10,659 bases of DNA from Acidobacteriota bacterium. Its GTDB lineage: Bacteria > Acidobacteriota > Terriglobia > Terriglobales > Acidobacteriaceae. The position numbers were made by a program, and so were the translations under genes. The DNA is taken from assembly GCA_021793595.1 (NCBI GenBank), contig JAJYSL010000141.1, positions 1-10,659 on the forward strand, read 5' to 3'. Below are positions 1 through 6,094 of the stretch, piece by piece; the stretch's first letter is position 1; each line of letters opens with the position of its first letter. Below the pieces are notes generated by a model, which saw nothing but the letters and a program-made list of their open reading frames with translations, searched no databases and was not told the origin of the DNA.

Positions 1-175
1 CCTCGTTGAACTTGCGGACAGTGTAGGCCAGCTTGCGGTTTCCCAGCTTCTCGCTCGATACCAGCTTGCCATTGCCCTTGGTGATGGTGGCTTCAAAGCC
101 GGCGATCAGCTTGTCGGCCTCGTCGCCAATCACGTCGGGGCGCAGGATAAACATGACTTCGTATTTCCGTTGCAT
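1..175 (-). CDS. rpsF: 30S ribosomal protein S6 (N-terminal 58 codons, cut by window edge)
   Basis: The first 58 residues begin MQRKYEVMFILRPDV, the beta-1 strand opening typical of S6, a small-subunit protein that binds 16S rRNA together with S18. The stretch GKLVSSEKLGNRKLAYTVRK matches the family's second and third strands, where bacterial S6 usually has 'W-G-RKLAY-I-K'. The ATG at 173-175 is the only sensible start. It is preceded by a weak purine stretch (GAGAGACGA) rather than a strong ribosome binding site. The rest of the gene lies left of the window, where rpsR and rplI usually follow. It is the last visible gene of the minus-strand run, 83 bp behind the pth stop with no obvious terminator between, so read-through from pth is likely. 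Identification is by recalled family sequence. Confidence 0.93.
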   Translation of the reverse strand, partial: MQRKYEVMFILRPDVIGDEADKLIAGFEATITKGNGKLVSSEKLGNRKLAYTVRKFNE

Positions 176-258
176 TCGTCTCTCGTTTCCGGCAAAACCT
201 TCTGGCCTTGCCTGTCGCAACCTTCAGGGCTGCTCAGTCTACCGTTCAGTCGTTTAAT

Positions 259-918
259 TCACTCTTGCTCCTCGGCAGTAATCCGCCGATTCAACCGGTT
301 CATCGCGACGCTGGCGCCTTCGGTTAAAAGCAACTCAATCGCCGTCGAAACATCGTCCAGAACTTTGTCCAGTACCGCCAGCTCCGTCTTGCGGAACGGT
401 GTCAGAACATAATCCTTGCGCCGCTGGCGGGCGTTTTCCGCCGCCATGGCCTCTTCCGGAGCAATTCCTATTCGAATCCGCAGCCACTCTTCAGTGCCTA
501 GCGCACTCGAGATAGACTTGACCCCGTTGTGCCCACCCGCGCTTCCACGCTCACGGATTCGAATACTGCCCAGCGGGAGAGCCACTTCGTCATAGAGCAC
601 GATCAGCTGCCGCCGCGGATCAATTTCCAATTCCTCAGCCAGCGCCGCCACCGATAGCCCACTCAGGTTCATGTAGGTTTCCGGCTTGGCCAGCAGCACT
701 TTCCGGCCTGCGATGCGCGCTGAAGCCGTCAATGCCTTCGAGCGCCGATTTGTGACCACCACCCCGCACTGTTGCGCCAGCCGATCAATGGCCAGGAAGC
801 CGGCGTTGTGCGGTGTGAACTGATACTCGATTCCTGGATTGCCCAACCCGACGATCAGCGTTACACCCGCATCATCGCCAGAATTCAGCCTTGAACTTAT
901 GCCGCGAGAAGGTTCCAT
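259..918 (-). CDS. pth: Peptidyl-tRNA hydrolase
   Basis: This enzyme cleaves the ester bond of peptidyl-tRNAs that drop off ribosomes, recycling tRNA in the cytoplasm. The 219-residue product shows the Pth fold signatures in order: LIVGLGNPG (21-29, Asn27), TPHNAGF with catalytic His37, KPETYMNLSG (78-87, Asn84), the LYDEVALPLG strand with Asp110, and GGHNGVKS (128-135, Asn131). Usual length is about 190-200. The extra length is a roughly 19-residue N-terminal leader before LIVGLGN, needed because no start codon lies nearer the core in this frame (the codon before Thr20 is GTA). The ATG at 916-918 has GGGAG only 3 nt upstream, an unusually tight spacing. It starts 12 bp after the rplY stop, so translational coupling to rplY is likely. 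The rplY-pth pairing is a very common bacterial arrangement. Confidence 0.95.
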   Translation of the reverse strand: MEPSRGISSRLNSGDDAGVTLIVGLGNPGIEYQFTPHNAGFLAIDRLAQQCGVVVTNRRSKALTASARIAGRKVLLAKPETYMNLSGLSVAALAEELEIDPRRQLIVLYDEVALPLGSIRIRERGSAGGHNGVKSISSALGTEEWLRIRIGIAPEEAMAAENARQRRKDYVLTPFRKTELAVLDKVLDDVSTAIELLLTEGASVAMNRLNRRITAEEQE

Positions 919-930
919 GCGCTCCCGGAA

Positions 931-1614
931 CTACTTCTTCTCTTTCTTGACTTCTTCGGCTGATTCAGGGGTTTCCAATTTGCCCTTCTTGGCCACTTCA
1001 GGCTCCGCAGGCGTTTCGGCTGCCAATGCCTCCGGTGTGGCCACAACTTCCTCGCGAACCGCGGTGATGTGAGCGACGGTGGTTTCTTCGTCGGTGATGA
1101 ACTTCAACTTATCGCTGTGCGGCAGGTCGGCCACGCGAATGACCATCCCGAATGCCAGATCGCTGACGTCGACGTCGATGTGTCCTGGAATATCCGCAGG
1201 CAGACATTCAATTTCAATCTCGCGCAACACCTGATCCAGGATGCCGCCCTGGGTCTTCACCCCGACCGGTACACCCAGCAACTGGATCGGCACTTCGACG
1301 CGCATGGCTTTGTCCATCGCGATGCGCTTCATGTCGATGTGGATCAGGTTGCCCTTAATAGGATCGTTCTGCCAATCGACCACCATCACCTTGGCGACGG
1401 AACCAGACACGTCGAGATCGAAAATTGTGTTGTGACCAGATTCGGAATGGAGGATGCGGCGAATCTGCTTGGGGTCGACGGTGACCGCCACAGACGGCTG
1501 CTCGGCTCCATAGACGACGGCTGGAATGCTGCCGGCAACGCGTACGCGGCGGGCGACATTTTTTGTGAACTTCCCCTCGCGGGGCGTGGCTGTGACAACT
1601 TCAGGTGCGCTCAT
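931..1614 (-). CDS. rplY: 50S ribosomal protein L25, CTC/TL5 two-domain type
   Basis: L25 binds 5S rRNA in the large ribosomal subunit. The 227-residue product is the long form (CTC of Bacillus, TL5 of Thermus) rather than the roughly 95-residue E. coli form. Residues 5-98 carry the 5S-binding barrel, including VRVAGSIPAVVYG at 24-36 and the strand ending in IHIDMKRI at 91-98. Residues 99-188 match the TL5 C-terminal domain (VPIQLLGVPVGVKTQGG, then ECLPADIPGHIDVDVSDL). Residues 189-227 are a low-complexity Ala/Glu/Lys tail ending in KKEKK. The ATG at 1612-1614 is chosen because family homology begins there. Its own ribosome binding site is poor: AAGGGA lies about 11 nt away across an A-run. 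The ATG overlaps the stop of a 31-codon leader ORF as ATGA. An in-frame GTG at 1708-1710 would add 32 unrelated residues and is less likely. Confidence 0.93.
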   Translation of the reverse strand: MSAPEVVTATPREGKFTKNVARRVRVAGSIPAVVYGAEQPSVAVTVDPKQIRRILHSESGHNTIFDLDVSGSVAKVMVVDWQNDPIKGNLIHIDMKRIAMDKAMRVEVPIQLLGVPVGVKTQGGILDQVLREIEIECLPADIPGHIDVDVSDLAFGMVIRVADLPHSDKLKFITDEETTVAHITAVREEVVATPEALAAETPAEPEVAKKGKLETPESAEEVKKEKK

Positions 1615-1706
1615 GTTTTTTTGTTTCCCTTCGGGCACGGCGGGTTGCGCCGCTCCCTTCTCGTGACCTCGACACATTTTGTCTGGCCACACTGTTGATT
1701 TTCCAT
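1611..1706 (-). CDS. Candidate 31-aa leader ORF translationally coupled to rplY
   Basis: Short open frame ATG (1704-1706) to TGA (1611-1613), starting MENQQCGQTKCVEVTRRE and ending PKGNKKT, with three Cys (6, 11, 24) and a basic second half. It is not a recognised protein. Two things support translation. A perfect GGAGG (1715-1719 on the plus axis) lies 8 nt before its ATG, better than the signal before rplY. Its TGA also overlaps the rplY ATG in the four bases ATGA, the classic arrangement for termination-reinitiation coupling. I infer a leader peptide whose translation feeds or tunes rplY translation. It could instead be chance, with GGAGG serving the in-frame GTG start of an extended L25, although that GTG is only 4 nt from GGAGG. 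Confidence 0.42.
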   Translation of the reverse strand: MENQQCGQTKCVEVTRRERRNPPCPKGNKKT

Positions 1707-1709
1707 CCA

Positions 1710-1734
1710 CGCCGCCTCCGAAACGGCGACGGCG
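1710..1734 (-). promoter_or_regulatory. GC-rich hairpin covering the leader-ORF Shine-Dalgarno
   Basis: On the minus-strand transcript, bases 1734-1728 pair with 1716-1710 (seven pairs, one G-U). A mismatch follows, then two more pairs close a GTTTC loop. The 3' arm contains the GGAGG ribosome binding site (1715-1719) of the leader ORF, so the folded state would occlude it. The pairing is read directly from sequence; the regulatory role is inference. Confidence 0.4.
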
Positions 1735-1760
1735 TATAACAGAAAGCTTGGTCTAGTCAG
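1733..1760 (-). promoter_or_regulatory. Candidate promoter upstream of leader ORF/rplY
   Basis: On the minus strand there is an extended -10 type element, TG-T-TATACG (-10 box at 1733-1738), with CTGACT (1755-1760, four of six to TTGACA) 16 bp upstream. It sits directly behind the prs stop and would start transcription near 1726, giving a short 5' leader containing GGAGG and the 31-codon ORF. Such boxes arise by chance, so this is tentative. Confidence 0.3.
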
Positions 1761-1767
1761 AGAGGCG

Positions 1768-2865
1768 CTAGTTAAACAAGCTGCTAACGCTGGTCTCCAT
1801 ATGGATGCTCTCAATGGCGCGCCCAATCAGGCCCGCGATCGACAGCACTTTAATCTTTGGCGTATGCAGGGCCTCTTCCCGCAGCGGAATCGTATTGGTG
1901 ACCACCAGTTGTTCCAACCGGGAGTCCACAATCCGTTCAATTGCCCGACCGGAAAGCACGGGATGAGTGGCGCAGGCATACACTTTTTTCGCGCCCACTT
2001 CCAATAACGCGTCCACGGTCTTGATCAGGGTGCCGGCCGTATCGACAATATCGTCGAGGATCAGGCACGTTCTGCCTTGCACATCGCCAATCACATGCAT
2101 CACTTCTGAAACATTCAAATCCGTGCGCCGCTTGTCCACAATGGCCAGCGGAGCCCCCATCTTTTGCGCGAAGAAACGCGCCCGTTCCACGCCGCCCGCA
2201 TCGGGCGATACCACCGTCAGGTCGGGCAGATTCAACTCCCTGAAGTGGCCCACCAGCACCGGGCTGGCAAACAAATGGTCCACCGGGATATTGAAAAAGC
2301 CTTGAATCTGCGCCGCGTGCAAATCGACCAGCAACGCTCGATTGGCTCCGGCCGTCGTCAACAAATCCGCCACCAGCTTGGAAGAGATCGCAACGCGCGG
2401 ACGGTCTTTGCGATCCTGCCGCGCATAGCCGTAATACGGAACCACCACCGTGATGCGGCGTGCCGAAGCCCGCTTCAACGCGTCGATCATGATCAGCAGT
2501 TCCAGTAGATGCTGGTCGACGGGATAGCAGGTCGGCTGCACCACAAACACGTCGGCGCCGCGAACATTTTCCAAAAGCTGAAAGTACACTTCTCCGTCAG
2601 AGAACCGCTGCAGTCGCACTTCGCCCAGCGGTACGCCGACAAACTTGCAAATCTCTTCTGCCAGCGGCAGGTTCGACGAGCCGCTGAAAATCTTGAACCG
2701 CTTGTCCTCGGTGTAGGACTTGGCGCGCTTGCGACTGGCGGCGGTCTTGGCCGCTCCGGAAGCATTCGCGTCTGCGTTCACTGCAATCGATCCCGTTATG
2801 GGTGCATCCGCATCCATGGTCAACGTCGAATTTCCGTCCCCGTTTTCAATCTCGCCCGCACTCAT
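1768..2865 (-). CDS. prs: Ribose-phosphate pyrophosphokinase (PRPP synthetase) with N-terminal extension
   Basis: This enzyme makes 5-phosphoribosyl-1-diphosphate from ribose-5-phosphate and ATP for nucleotide, His and Trp synthesis. The 365-residue product shows the class I motifs: FSDGE (88-92), the ATP-binding VPYYGYARQDRK (142-153), the metal/ATP segment DLHAAQIQGFF (181-191), the catalytic flexible-loop Lys in VDKRR (245), PDAGGVERAR (221-230) and the PRPP loop DDIVDTAGTL (271-280). Family length is about 310-320. Here the core starts near residue 56 (KRFKIFSGSSNLPLAEEI), leaving about 50 extra residues, acidic then Ala/Lys/Arg-rich. The ATG at 2863-2865 is chosen because GGGAGG (2877-2882) lies 10 nt upstream; frames further upstream lack this signal. 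It follows tRNA-Gln and precedes rplY, as in many bacteria. Confidence 0.95.
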   Translation of the reverse strand: MSAGEIENGDGNSTLTMDADAPITGSIAVNADANASGAAKTAASRKRAKSYTEDKRFKIFSGSSNLPLAEEICKFVGVPLGEVRLQRFSDGEVYFQLLENVRGADVFVVQPTCYPVDQHLLELLIMIDALKRASARRITVVVPYYGYARQDRKDRPRVAISSKLVADLLTTAGANRALLVDLHAAQIQGFFNIPVDHLFASPVLVGHFRELNLPDLTVVSPDAGGVERARFFAQKMGAPLAIVDKRRTDLNVSEVMHVIGDVQGRTCLILDDIVDTAGTLIKTVDALLEVGAKKVYACATHPVLSGRAIERIVDSRLEQLVVTNTIPLREEALHTPKIKVLSIAGLIGRAIESIHMETSVSSLFN

Positions 2866-2967
2866 CGTTGTCTGGACCTCCCAAGCTGGTTGGCATTGGT
2901 GAACCGAACTGCAAACTTTGGATCGTGGCAACCGGGGGTTGAAAGCTGCCAAAATCCGGAAAAGATT

Positions 2968-2993
2968 GCCGTAGGCGGTGCAGCTCCTACGAC
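2968..2993 (-). repeat. Inverted repeat in the prs leader
   Basis: On the minus strand GTCGTAGG and CCTACGGC form an 8-pair stem (one T-G) around a 10-nt loop. It lies in the 192-bp stretch between tRNA-Gln and prs (2866-3057), about 100 bp before the prs start, with no T-run after it. It could be an RNA processing or regulatory hairpin, or a REP-like palindrome. I found no second full copy in the window. Confidence 0.35.
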
Positions 2994-3004
2994 GCGTCAT
3001 GAGC

Positions 3005-3049
3005 AAAAAAAACTGCATCCAACATGCCGGCGATTGATTGCAAATCGCC
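3005..3049 (-). terminator. Candidate terminator or attenuator after tRNA-Gln
   Basis: Reading the minus strand beyond the tRNA CCA end, a 7-bp stem GGCGATT/AATCGCC (3029-3035 with 3043-3049, 7-nt loop) is followed by a weak 4-bp stem GCAT/ATGC (3015-3018 with 3024-3027). A run of eight T (3005-3012) comes next. The strong stem is separated from the T-run, so termination may be partial, leaving read-through into prs possible. Confidence 0.4.
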
Positions 3050-3057
3050 AGTGAAAC

Positions 3058-3131
3058 TGGCTGGGCGACTAGGATTCGAACCTAGACCGAGTGCTCCAAA
3101 GGCACTTGACCTACCGTTAGTCGATCGCCCA
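3058..3131 (-). tRNA. tRNA-Gln (anticodon UUG)
   Basis: A full cloverleaf of 74 nt including an encoded CCA (3058-3060) can be folded. The acceptor is TGGGCGA/TCGCCCA, the D stem GACT/GGTC, and the anticodon stem AGTGC/GCACT around loop CTTTGGA with anticodon TTG at loop positions 3-5. The T stem is CTAGG/CCTAG with loop TTCGAAT. The U1-A72 pair and G73 discriminator are known glutaminyl-tRNA identity features and agree with the anticodon. The mature 5' end lies only 3 nt beyond the ispE stop codon, so it is probably excised from an ispE transcript or driven by a promoter inside ispE. A tRNA-Gln next to prs/ispE is a recurrent bacterial arrangement. Confidence 0.97.
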
Positions 3132-3134
3132 AAA

Positions 3135-4202
3135 CTACAGGCCGTCACGATCACTGATCATGGTGCGCCAGTATTCCTGCCGGCCAACTGCCCTGGTTTC
3201 GTACGCGGTAATGCTTTGCGCTTCCAGCCGTTCGACCGCCGCCTGCGCGTCCTCTGCTGTCCGATACAAACCGAACAGCGCGGAACCGGACCCCGAAAGC
3301 GCCGCGTAGATGGCAGGGCTTCCATTTGGAGAATTTTGCTTCAGCGTTTCGAGGATGCCGCGCAGAGAGGGATACTGAGTGAAAACGACAGATTCAAAGT
3401 CGTTCACGATCCCGGCGCGGACAAGCTCAAGAAGAAGATTCTCGGCCCGGTCTTTCCCATGTGCAACAGGAGAGACACCGGTGGCTTTCGTACGAACTTC
3501 CTGGGGAGCAGTCAAAGCGGCACCCCACGTACGACCCAACTGTTCCAGCCTATCGGAAGCGTGGCTGTGGGTCAATTCGTTTTCCGGGGCCTCGTCAACT
3601 ATTTGCGCGGACAACGATTCCGGATGAAGCCGATCCCATTCGCGAAAGGCCTGCGGCGTGGAGACGCGCACGTCGGGAACCGCCAGGACGCAGTGGGTTT
3701 CCGGCAGGTCGGGGAGACGAGAAACCTGCTCGCCACGTCCTTGACCGAGCACCGTGCCGCCAATCAGAAACAAGGGCACATCGGAGCCGGTTTCCGCGGC
3801 AATCGCAAGTTCTTCATGGGTAGGCAGCGCGATGCCGAGTTCCCTTTCCAGGCCAATCAAGGACGCGGCGGCGTTGGCCGAGCCTGCTCCCAGGCCACCT
3901 TGCACGGGCAGCCGTTTGTCGATATGGATCTTCACCTGGGCAGCGATATTCAGGCGATGCAGCGCTCGCTCGACGATCTTCCAGCAGGTATTGCGGTCGT
4001 CGCAGGGGACATATTCTTCCGTGCACGTGAGGGTGATTTCGTTGGCTGATCCGCTGGGCAACGGAACTGCGGTGACGTCGACAAAGTCGTGGATGGCGAG
4101 GGTCTGGTAGATCGTCGTCAGCGCATGAAAGCCATCGGGACGCGCCGGGCCGATGGCCAGGCCAAGGTTGATTTTTGCGTGCGATCGTACGCGGGTGGAC
4201 AT
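3135..4202 (-). CDS. ispE: 4-diphosphocytidyl-2-C-methyl-D-erythritol kinase
   Basis: IspE phosphorylates CDP-ME at the 2-hydroxyl in the non-mevalonate (MEP) isoprenoid pathway. It belongs to the GHMP kinase family. Visible motifs are AKINLGL with the conserved Lys10 and DGFHAL (23-28), the glycine-rich phosphate loop PVQGGLGAGSANAAASL (99-115), GSDVPLF with catalytic Asp141, and motif 3 ALSGSGSALFG (301-311). NDFE at 267-270 and the final Tyr/Trp-rich tail also fit. The length of 355 exceeds the usual 280-310. The surplus is mainly a segment around residues 225-258 that includes ATGVSPVAHGKDRA, encoded by a decayed palindrome (separate entry). The ATG at 4200-4202 is chosen because family homology starts at Arg4. 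There is no Shine-Dalgarno before it. Divergent from ggt, with 60 bp between the two starts. Confidence 0.94.
   Translation of the reverse strand: MSTRVRSHAKINLGLAIGPARPDGFHALTTIYQTLAIHDFVDVTAVPLPSGSANEITLTCTEEYVPCDDRNTCWKIVERALHRLNIAAQVKIHIDKRLPVQGGLGAGSANAAASLIGLERELGIALPTHEELAIAAETGSDVPLFLIGGTVLGQGRGEQVSRLPDLPETHCVLAVPDVRVSTPQAFREWDRLHPESLSAQIVDEAPENELTHSHASDRLEQLGRTWGAALTAPQEVRTKATGVSPVAHGKDRAENLLLELVRAGIVNDFESVVFTQYPSLRGILETLKQNSPNGSPAIYAALSGSGSALFGLYRTAEDAQAAVERLEAQSITAYETRAVGRQEYWRTMISDRDGL
3444..3485 (-). repeat. Decayed palindromic repeat inserted in frame within ispE ('TGVSPV' type)
   Basis: This encodes IspE residues 240-253, ATGVSPVAHGKDRA, within the part that makes the protein longer than its family. 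At DNA level the minus strand has arms GCCACCGGTG and CTCCTGTTGC around a TCT loop (3463-3485), with 7 of 10 positions paired. From memory, peptide strings such as TGVSPV recur in many predicted proteins of Acidobacteriota and Verrucomicrobia because a dispersed GC-rich palindrome is read through. I cannot confirm copies from this window alone. Confidence 0.5.
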
Positions 4203-4211
4203 GCAGCAACG

Positions 4212-4217
4212 ATTCTA
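4212..4217 (-). promoter_or_regulatory. Candidate -10 box for near-leaderless ispE transcript
   Basis: On the minus strand TAGAAT (five of six to TATAAT) ends 9 nt before the ispE ATG. Transcription from it would begin within a few bases of the start codon, which fits the absence of a Shine-Dalgarno. No convincing -35 box is seen. Confidence 0.25.
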
Positions 4218-4262
4218 AATGACTGCTTGGCAAGCTACACTTTTTCTACTGGACACGCGCGC

Positions 4263-6020
4263 ATGCCTATCAAGAAGCTCCTTACATCCTGCTCGACATT
4301 CATTTCTTGCGGCATTGTTGCGGCGGTCGCAACCGCGCAGACTATACCCGAGCGGGGGATTGACTACAAGAGCGAGCAGCCGGTGCGGGCGCGCCATGCG
4401 ATGGTGGTGACGGTGCATCACGACGCCACCGATGCGGGAGTCGAAATCCTGAAGCGGGGTGGTAACGCTGTTGATGCAGCGGTTGCGGTGGGCTTCGCGC
4501 TGGCGGTGGTGCATCCCGAAGCGGGAAATATTGGCGGCGGCGGTTTCATGCTGGTCCGCTTCCAAAATGGCAAATCGCATTTCCTGGACTATCGCGAGGA
4601 AGCTCCTGGCGCGGCCACGAGGAACATGTATCTCGATGCCCAGGGCAATGTGATTCCTGACGTATCCACGGTGGGCTATCGCAGCATTGGTGTTCCGGGG
4701 TCGGTTGCGGGCATGGTGCGGGCGGAAAAGCTGTGGGGCAAGCTGACGCTGGCGCAGGTGATGCAGCCCGCGATTCGTCTGGCCCGCAACGGCTTTGTGC
4801 TGAGCGAAGAAGAAGCCGAAGAAATGCATGATCCGCTGTTGGCAAAGTTTCCCGCTTCGCGGCACATCTTTCAGCGCGATGGAGATTTCTATCGCGCAGG
4901 CGAGACCTTTCGCCAGCCGGAGTTGGCGGCCACGCTGGAACGCATCTCGGAAAATCCGGAAGATTTCTATCACGGCAAAATGGCCACGCAGATCGCCGAG
5001 GCGATCCAGAAGGGCGGCGGCCTGATCACGGCGAAGGATCTGGCAGCTTACCGGGCAAAGGACCGTGCGCCGCTCGTGGGCGAGTACCAAGGGTACAAAA
5101 TTCTGACGGCGCCTCCACCCTCGGGCGGCGGCATCGGGTTGCTGGAGACGCTGAACATCCTCGCGCCGTACGATTTGTCGGCGTTGGGTGATCGCTCGCC
5201 GCGCGAGATGCACTTGATTGTCGAGGCCTTTCGCCGTGCCTACATGGATCGGACAGACTACCTGGGAGATCCCGACTTCACGCCGATTCCTGTAAAGCAG
5301 ATGATCAGCCTGCCCTACGCGGCTGCGTTTCGTGCCAGCATTCTGCCGGACAAAGCCACGCCGTCGAGCACACTGAAGCGTCCCGCGGGATTTCTGCCGC
5401 CACCGCCGACGTTGCAACGGCCGCATCATGAGTCCAACCAGACGACGCATTACTCCATTGTGGATGCCGACGGCAATGCGGTCGCGGTGACGACAACGCT
5501 CAACAACTCATTTGGCTCCGGCGTCACGGTGTCGGGACTGGGATTTTTGCTGAATGACGAGATGGACGATTTCGCCTCCAAGCAAGGTGTGCCGAACATG
5601 TATGGCCTGATCCAGGGACCGGCAAATGCGATTGGCCCGCACAAGCGGCCACTCTCCGCGATGACCCCGACCATTGTGACCAAAGACGGCAGAGTTTCGA
5701 TGGTGCTGGGTTCTCCGGGCGGCGCGCGTATTACCACGACGGTGGCGAATATTTTTCTCAGCGTGGCCGATGGCGGGTTGAATATCCAGCAGGCGGTGGA
5801 TGTGCCGCGATTCCATCATCAATATCTGCCGGACATTGTGTATCTAGAGCCGGGCTTTCCGGCAAGCACGGTGACGGCGCTGCGCGCGATGCAGTACACG
5901 GTGAACGTCGGGCAGCGCTATTGGAGCAACGGCGAGTGTATCGAGGTCGACCCGAAGACTGGTGAACTTGAAGGCGGCCAGGATCATCGCAGCCACTACG
6001 GCAAAGCGGCGGGGTATTGA
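4263..6020 (+). CDS. ggt: Gamma-glutamyltransferase (glutathione hydrolase), exported
   Basis: This Ntn hydrolase removes or transfers the gamma-glutamyl group of glutathione and related peptides, normally in the periplasm. The 585-residue precursor starts with a Sec signal peptide (MPIKK, hydrophobic 11-22, cleavage likely near ATA-Q at 23-26). The large subunit contains DYREEAP with the substrate-binding Arg111. Autocleavage should occur before Thr394 in NQTTHYS, giving a small subunit starting TTHYSIVDADGNAVAVTTTLN. Other matches to E. coli are Asn414, NDEMDDF with Asp436, and GSPGG (483-487). The lid loop GVPNMYGLI is present. In KRPLSAMTPT the second of the two usual serines is Ala466. 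The ATG at 4263-4265 is chosen because it begins the signal peptide; its ribosome binding site is weak. An in-frame ATG further upstream lies inside ispE and is unlikely. Confidence 0.95.
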   Translation: MPIKKLLTSCSTFISCGIVAAVATAQTIPERGIDYKSEQPVRARHAMVVTVHHDATDAGVEILKRGGNAVDAAVAVGFALAVVHPEAGNIGGGGFMLVRFQNGKSHFLDYREEAPGAATRNMYLDAQGNVIPDVSTVGYRSIGVPGSVAGMVRAEKLWGKLTLAQVMQPAIRLARNGFVLSEEEAEEMHDPLLAKFPASRHIFQRDGDFYRAGETFRQPELAATLERISENPEDFYHGKMATQIAEAIQKGGGLITAKDLAAYRAKDRAPLVGEYQGYKILTAPPPSGGGIGLLETLNILAPYDLSALGDRSPREMHLIVEAFRRAYMDRTDYLGDPDFTPIPVKQMISLPYAAAFRASILPDKATPSSTLKRPAGFLPPPPTLQRPHHESNQTTHYSIVDADGNAVAVTTTLNNSFGSGVTVSGLGFLLNDEMDDFASKQGVPNMYGLIQGPANAIGPHKRPLSAMTPTIVTKDGRVSMVLGSPGGARITTTVANIFLSVADGGLNIQQAVDVPRFHHQYLPDIVYLEPGFPASTVTALRAMQYTVNVGQRYWSNGECIEVDPKTGELEGGQDHRSHYGKAAGY

Positions 6021-6031
6021 AATCAACGTTG

Positions 6032-6054
6032 CACATTGCAGCAATGTGTATACT
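6032..6054 (+). promoter_or_regulatory. 17-nt palindrome abutting a -10-like box (candidate operator/promoter)
   Basis: CACATTGC-A-GCAATGTG (6032-6048) is a perfect 8+8 inverted repeat with a one-base centre. It is immediately followed by TATACT (6049-6054), preceded by TGTG as in extended -10 promoters. No good -35 is seen at normal spacing. The layout fits a dimeric repressor site overlapping the promoter of the downstream NYN gene, whose start is 77 bp away. A hairpin or chance palindrome are alternatives. Confidence 0.38.
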
Positions 6055-6068
6055 GAACGCATATCCGC

Positions 6069-6090
6069 TACGCTCGTAGGCGAGCACGTA
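6069..6090 (+). repeat. Bulged hairpin in ggt-NYN intergenic region
   Basis: TACGCTCG pairs with CGAG and CGTA across a TAGG loop, with a 2-nt CA bulge (8 pairs). It lies directly before the terminator-like hairpin, and the two together would form a tandem stem-loop in the leader or tail RNA. Function unknown. Confidence 0.35.
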
Positions 6091-6094
6091 TCTA

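Noticed and set aside
1069..1698. Open frame of 209 codons on the plus strand opposite rplY
   Set aside because: It is antisense to a well-identified gene, and its composition (many His/Asp) is typical of the complementary reading of GC-rich codons. No family resemblance.
3024..4049. Open frame of 341 codons on the plus strand
   Set aside because: It runs through the tRNA-Gln complement and the whole ispE complement; no recognisable domain or ribosome binding site.
4215..5450. Open frame of 411 codons on the minus strand opposite ggt
   Set aside because: Arg/His-rich shadow of a clear ggt gene with intact catalytic motifs; no domain seen.
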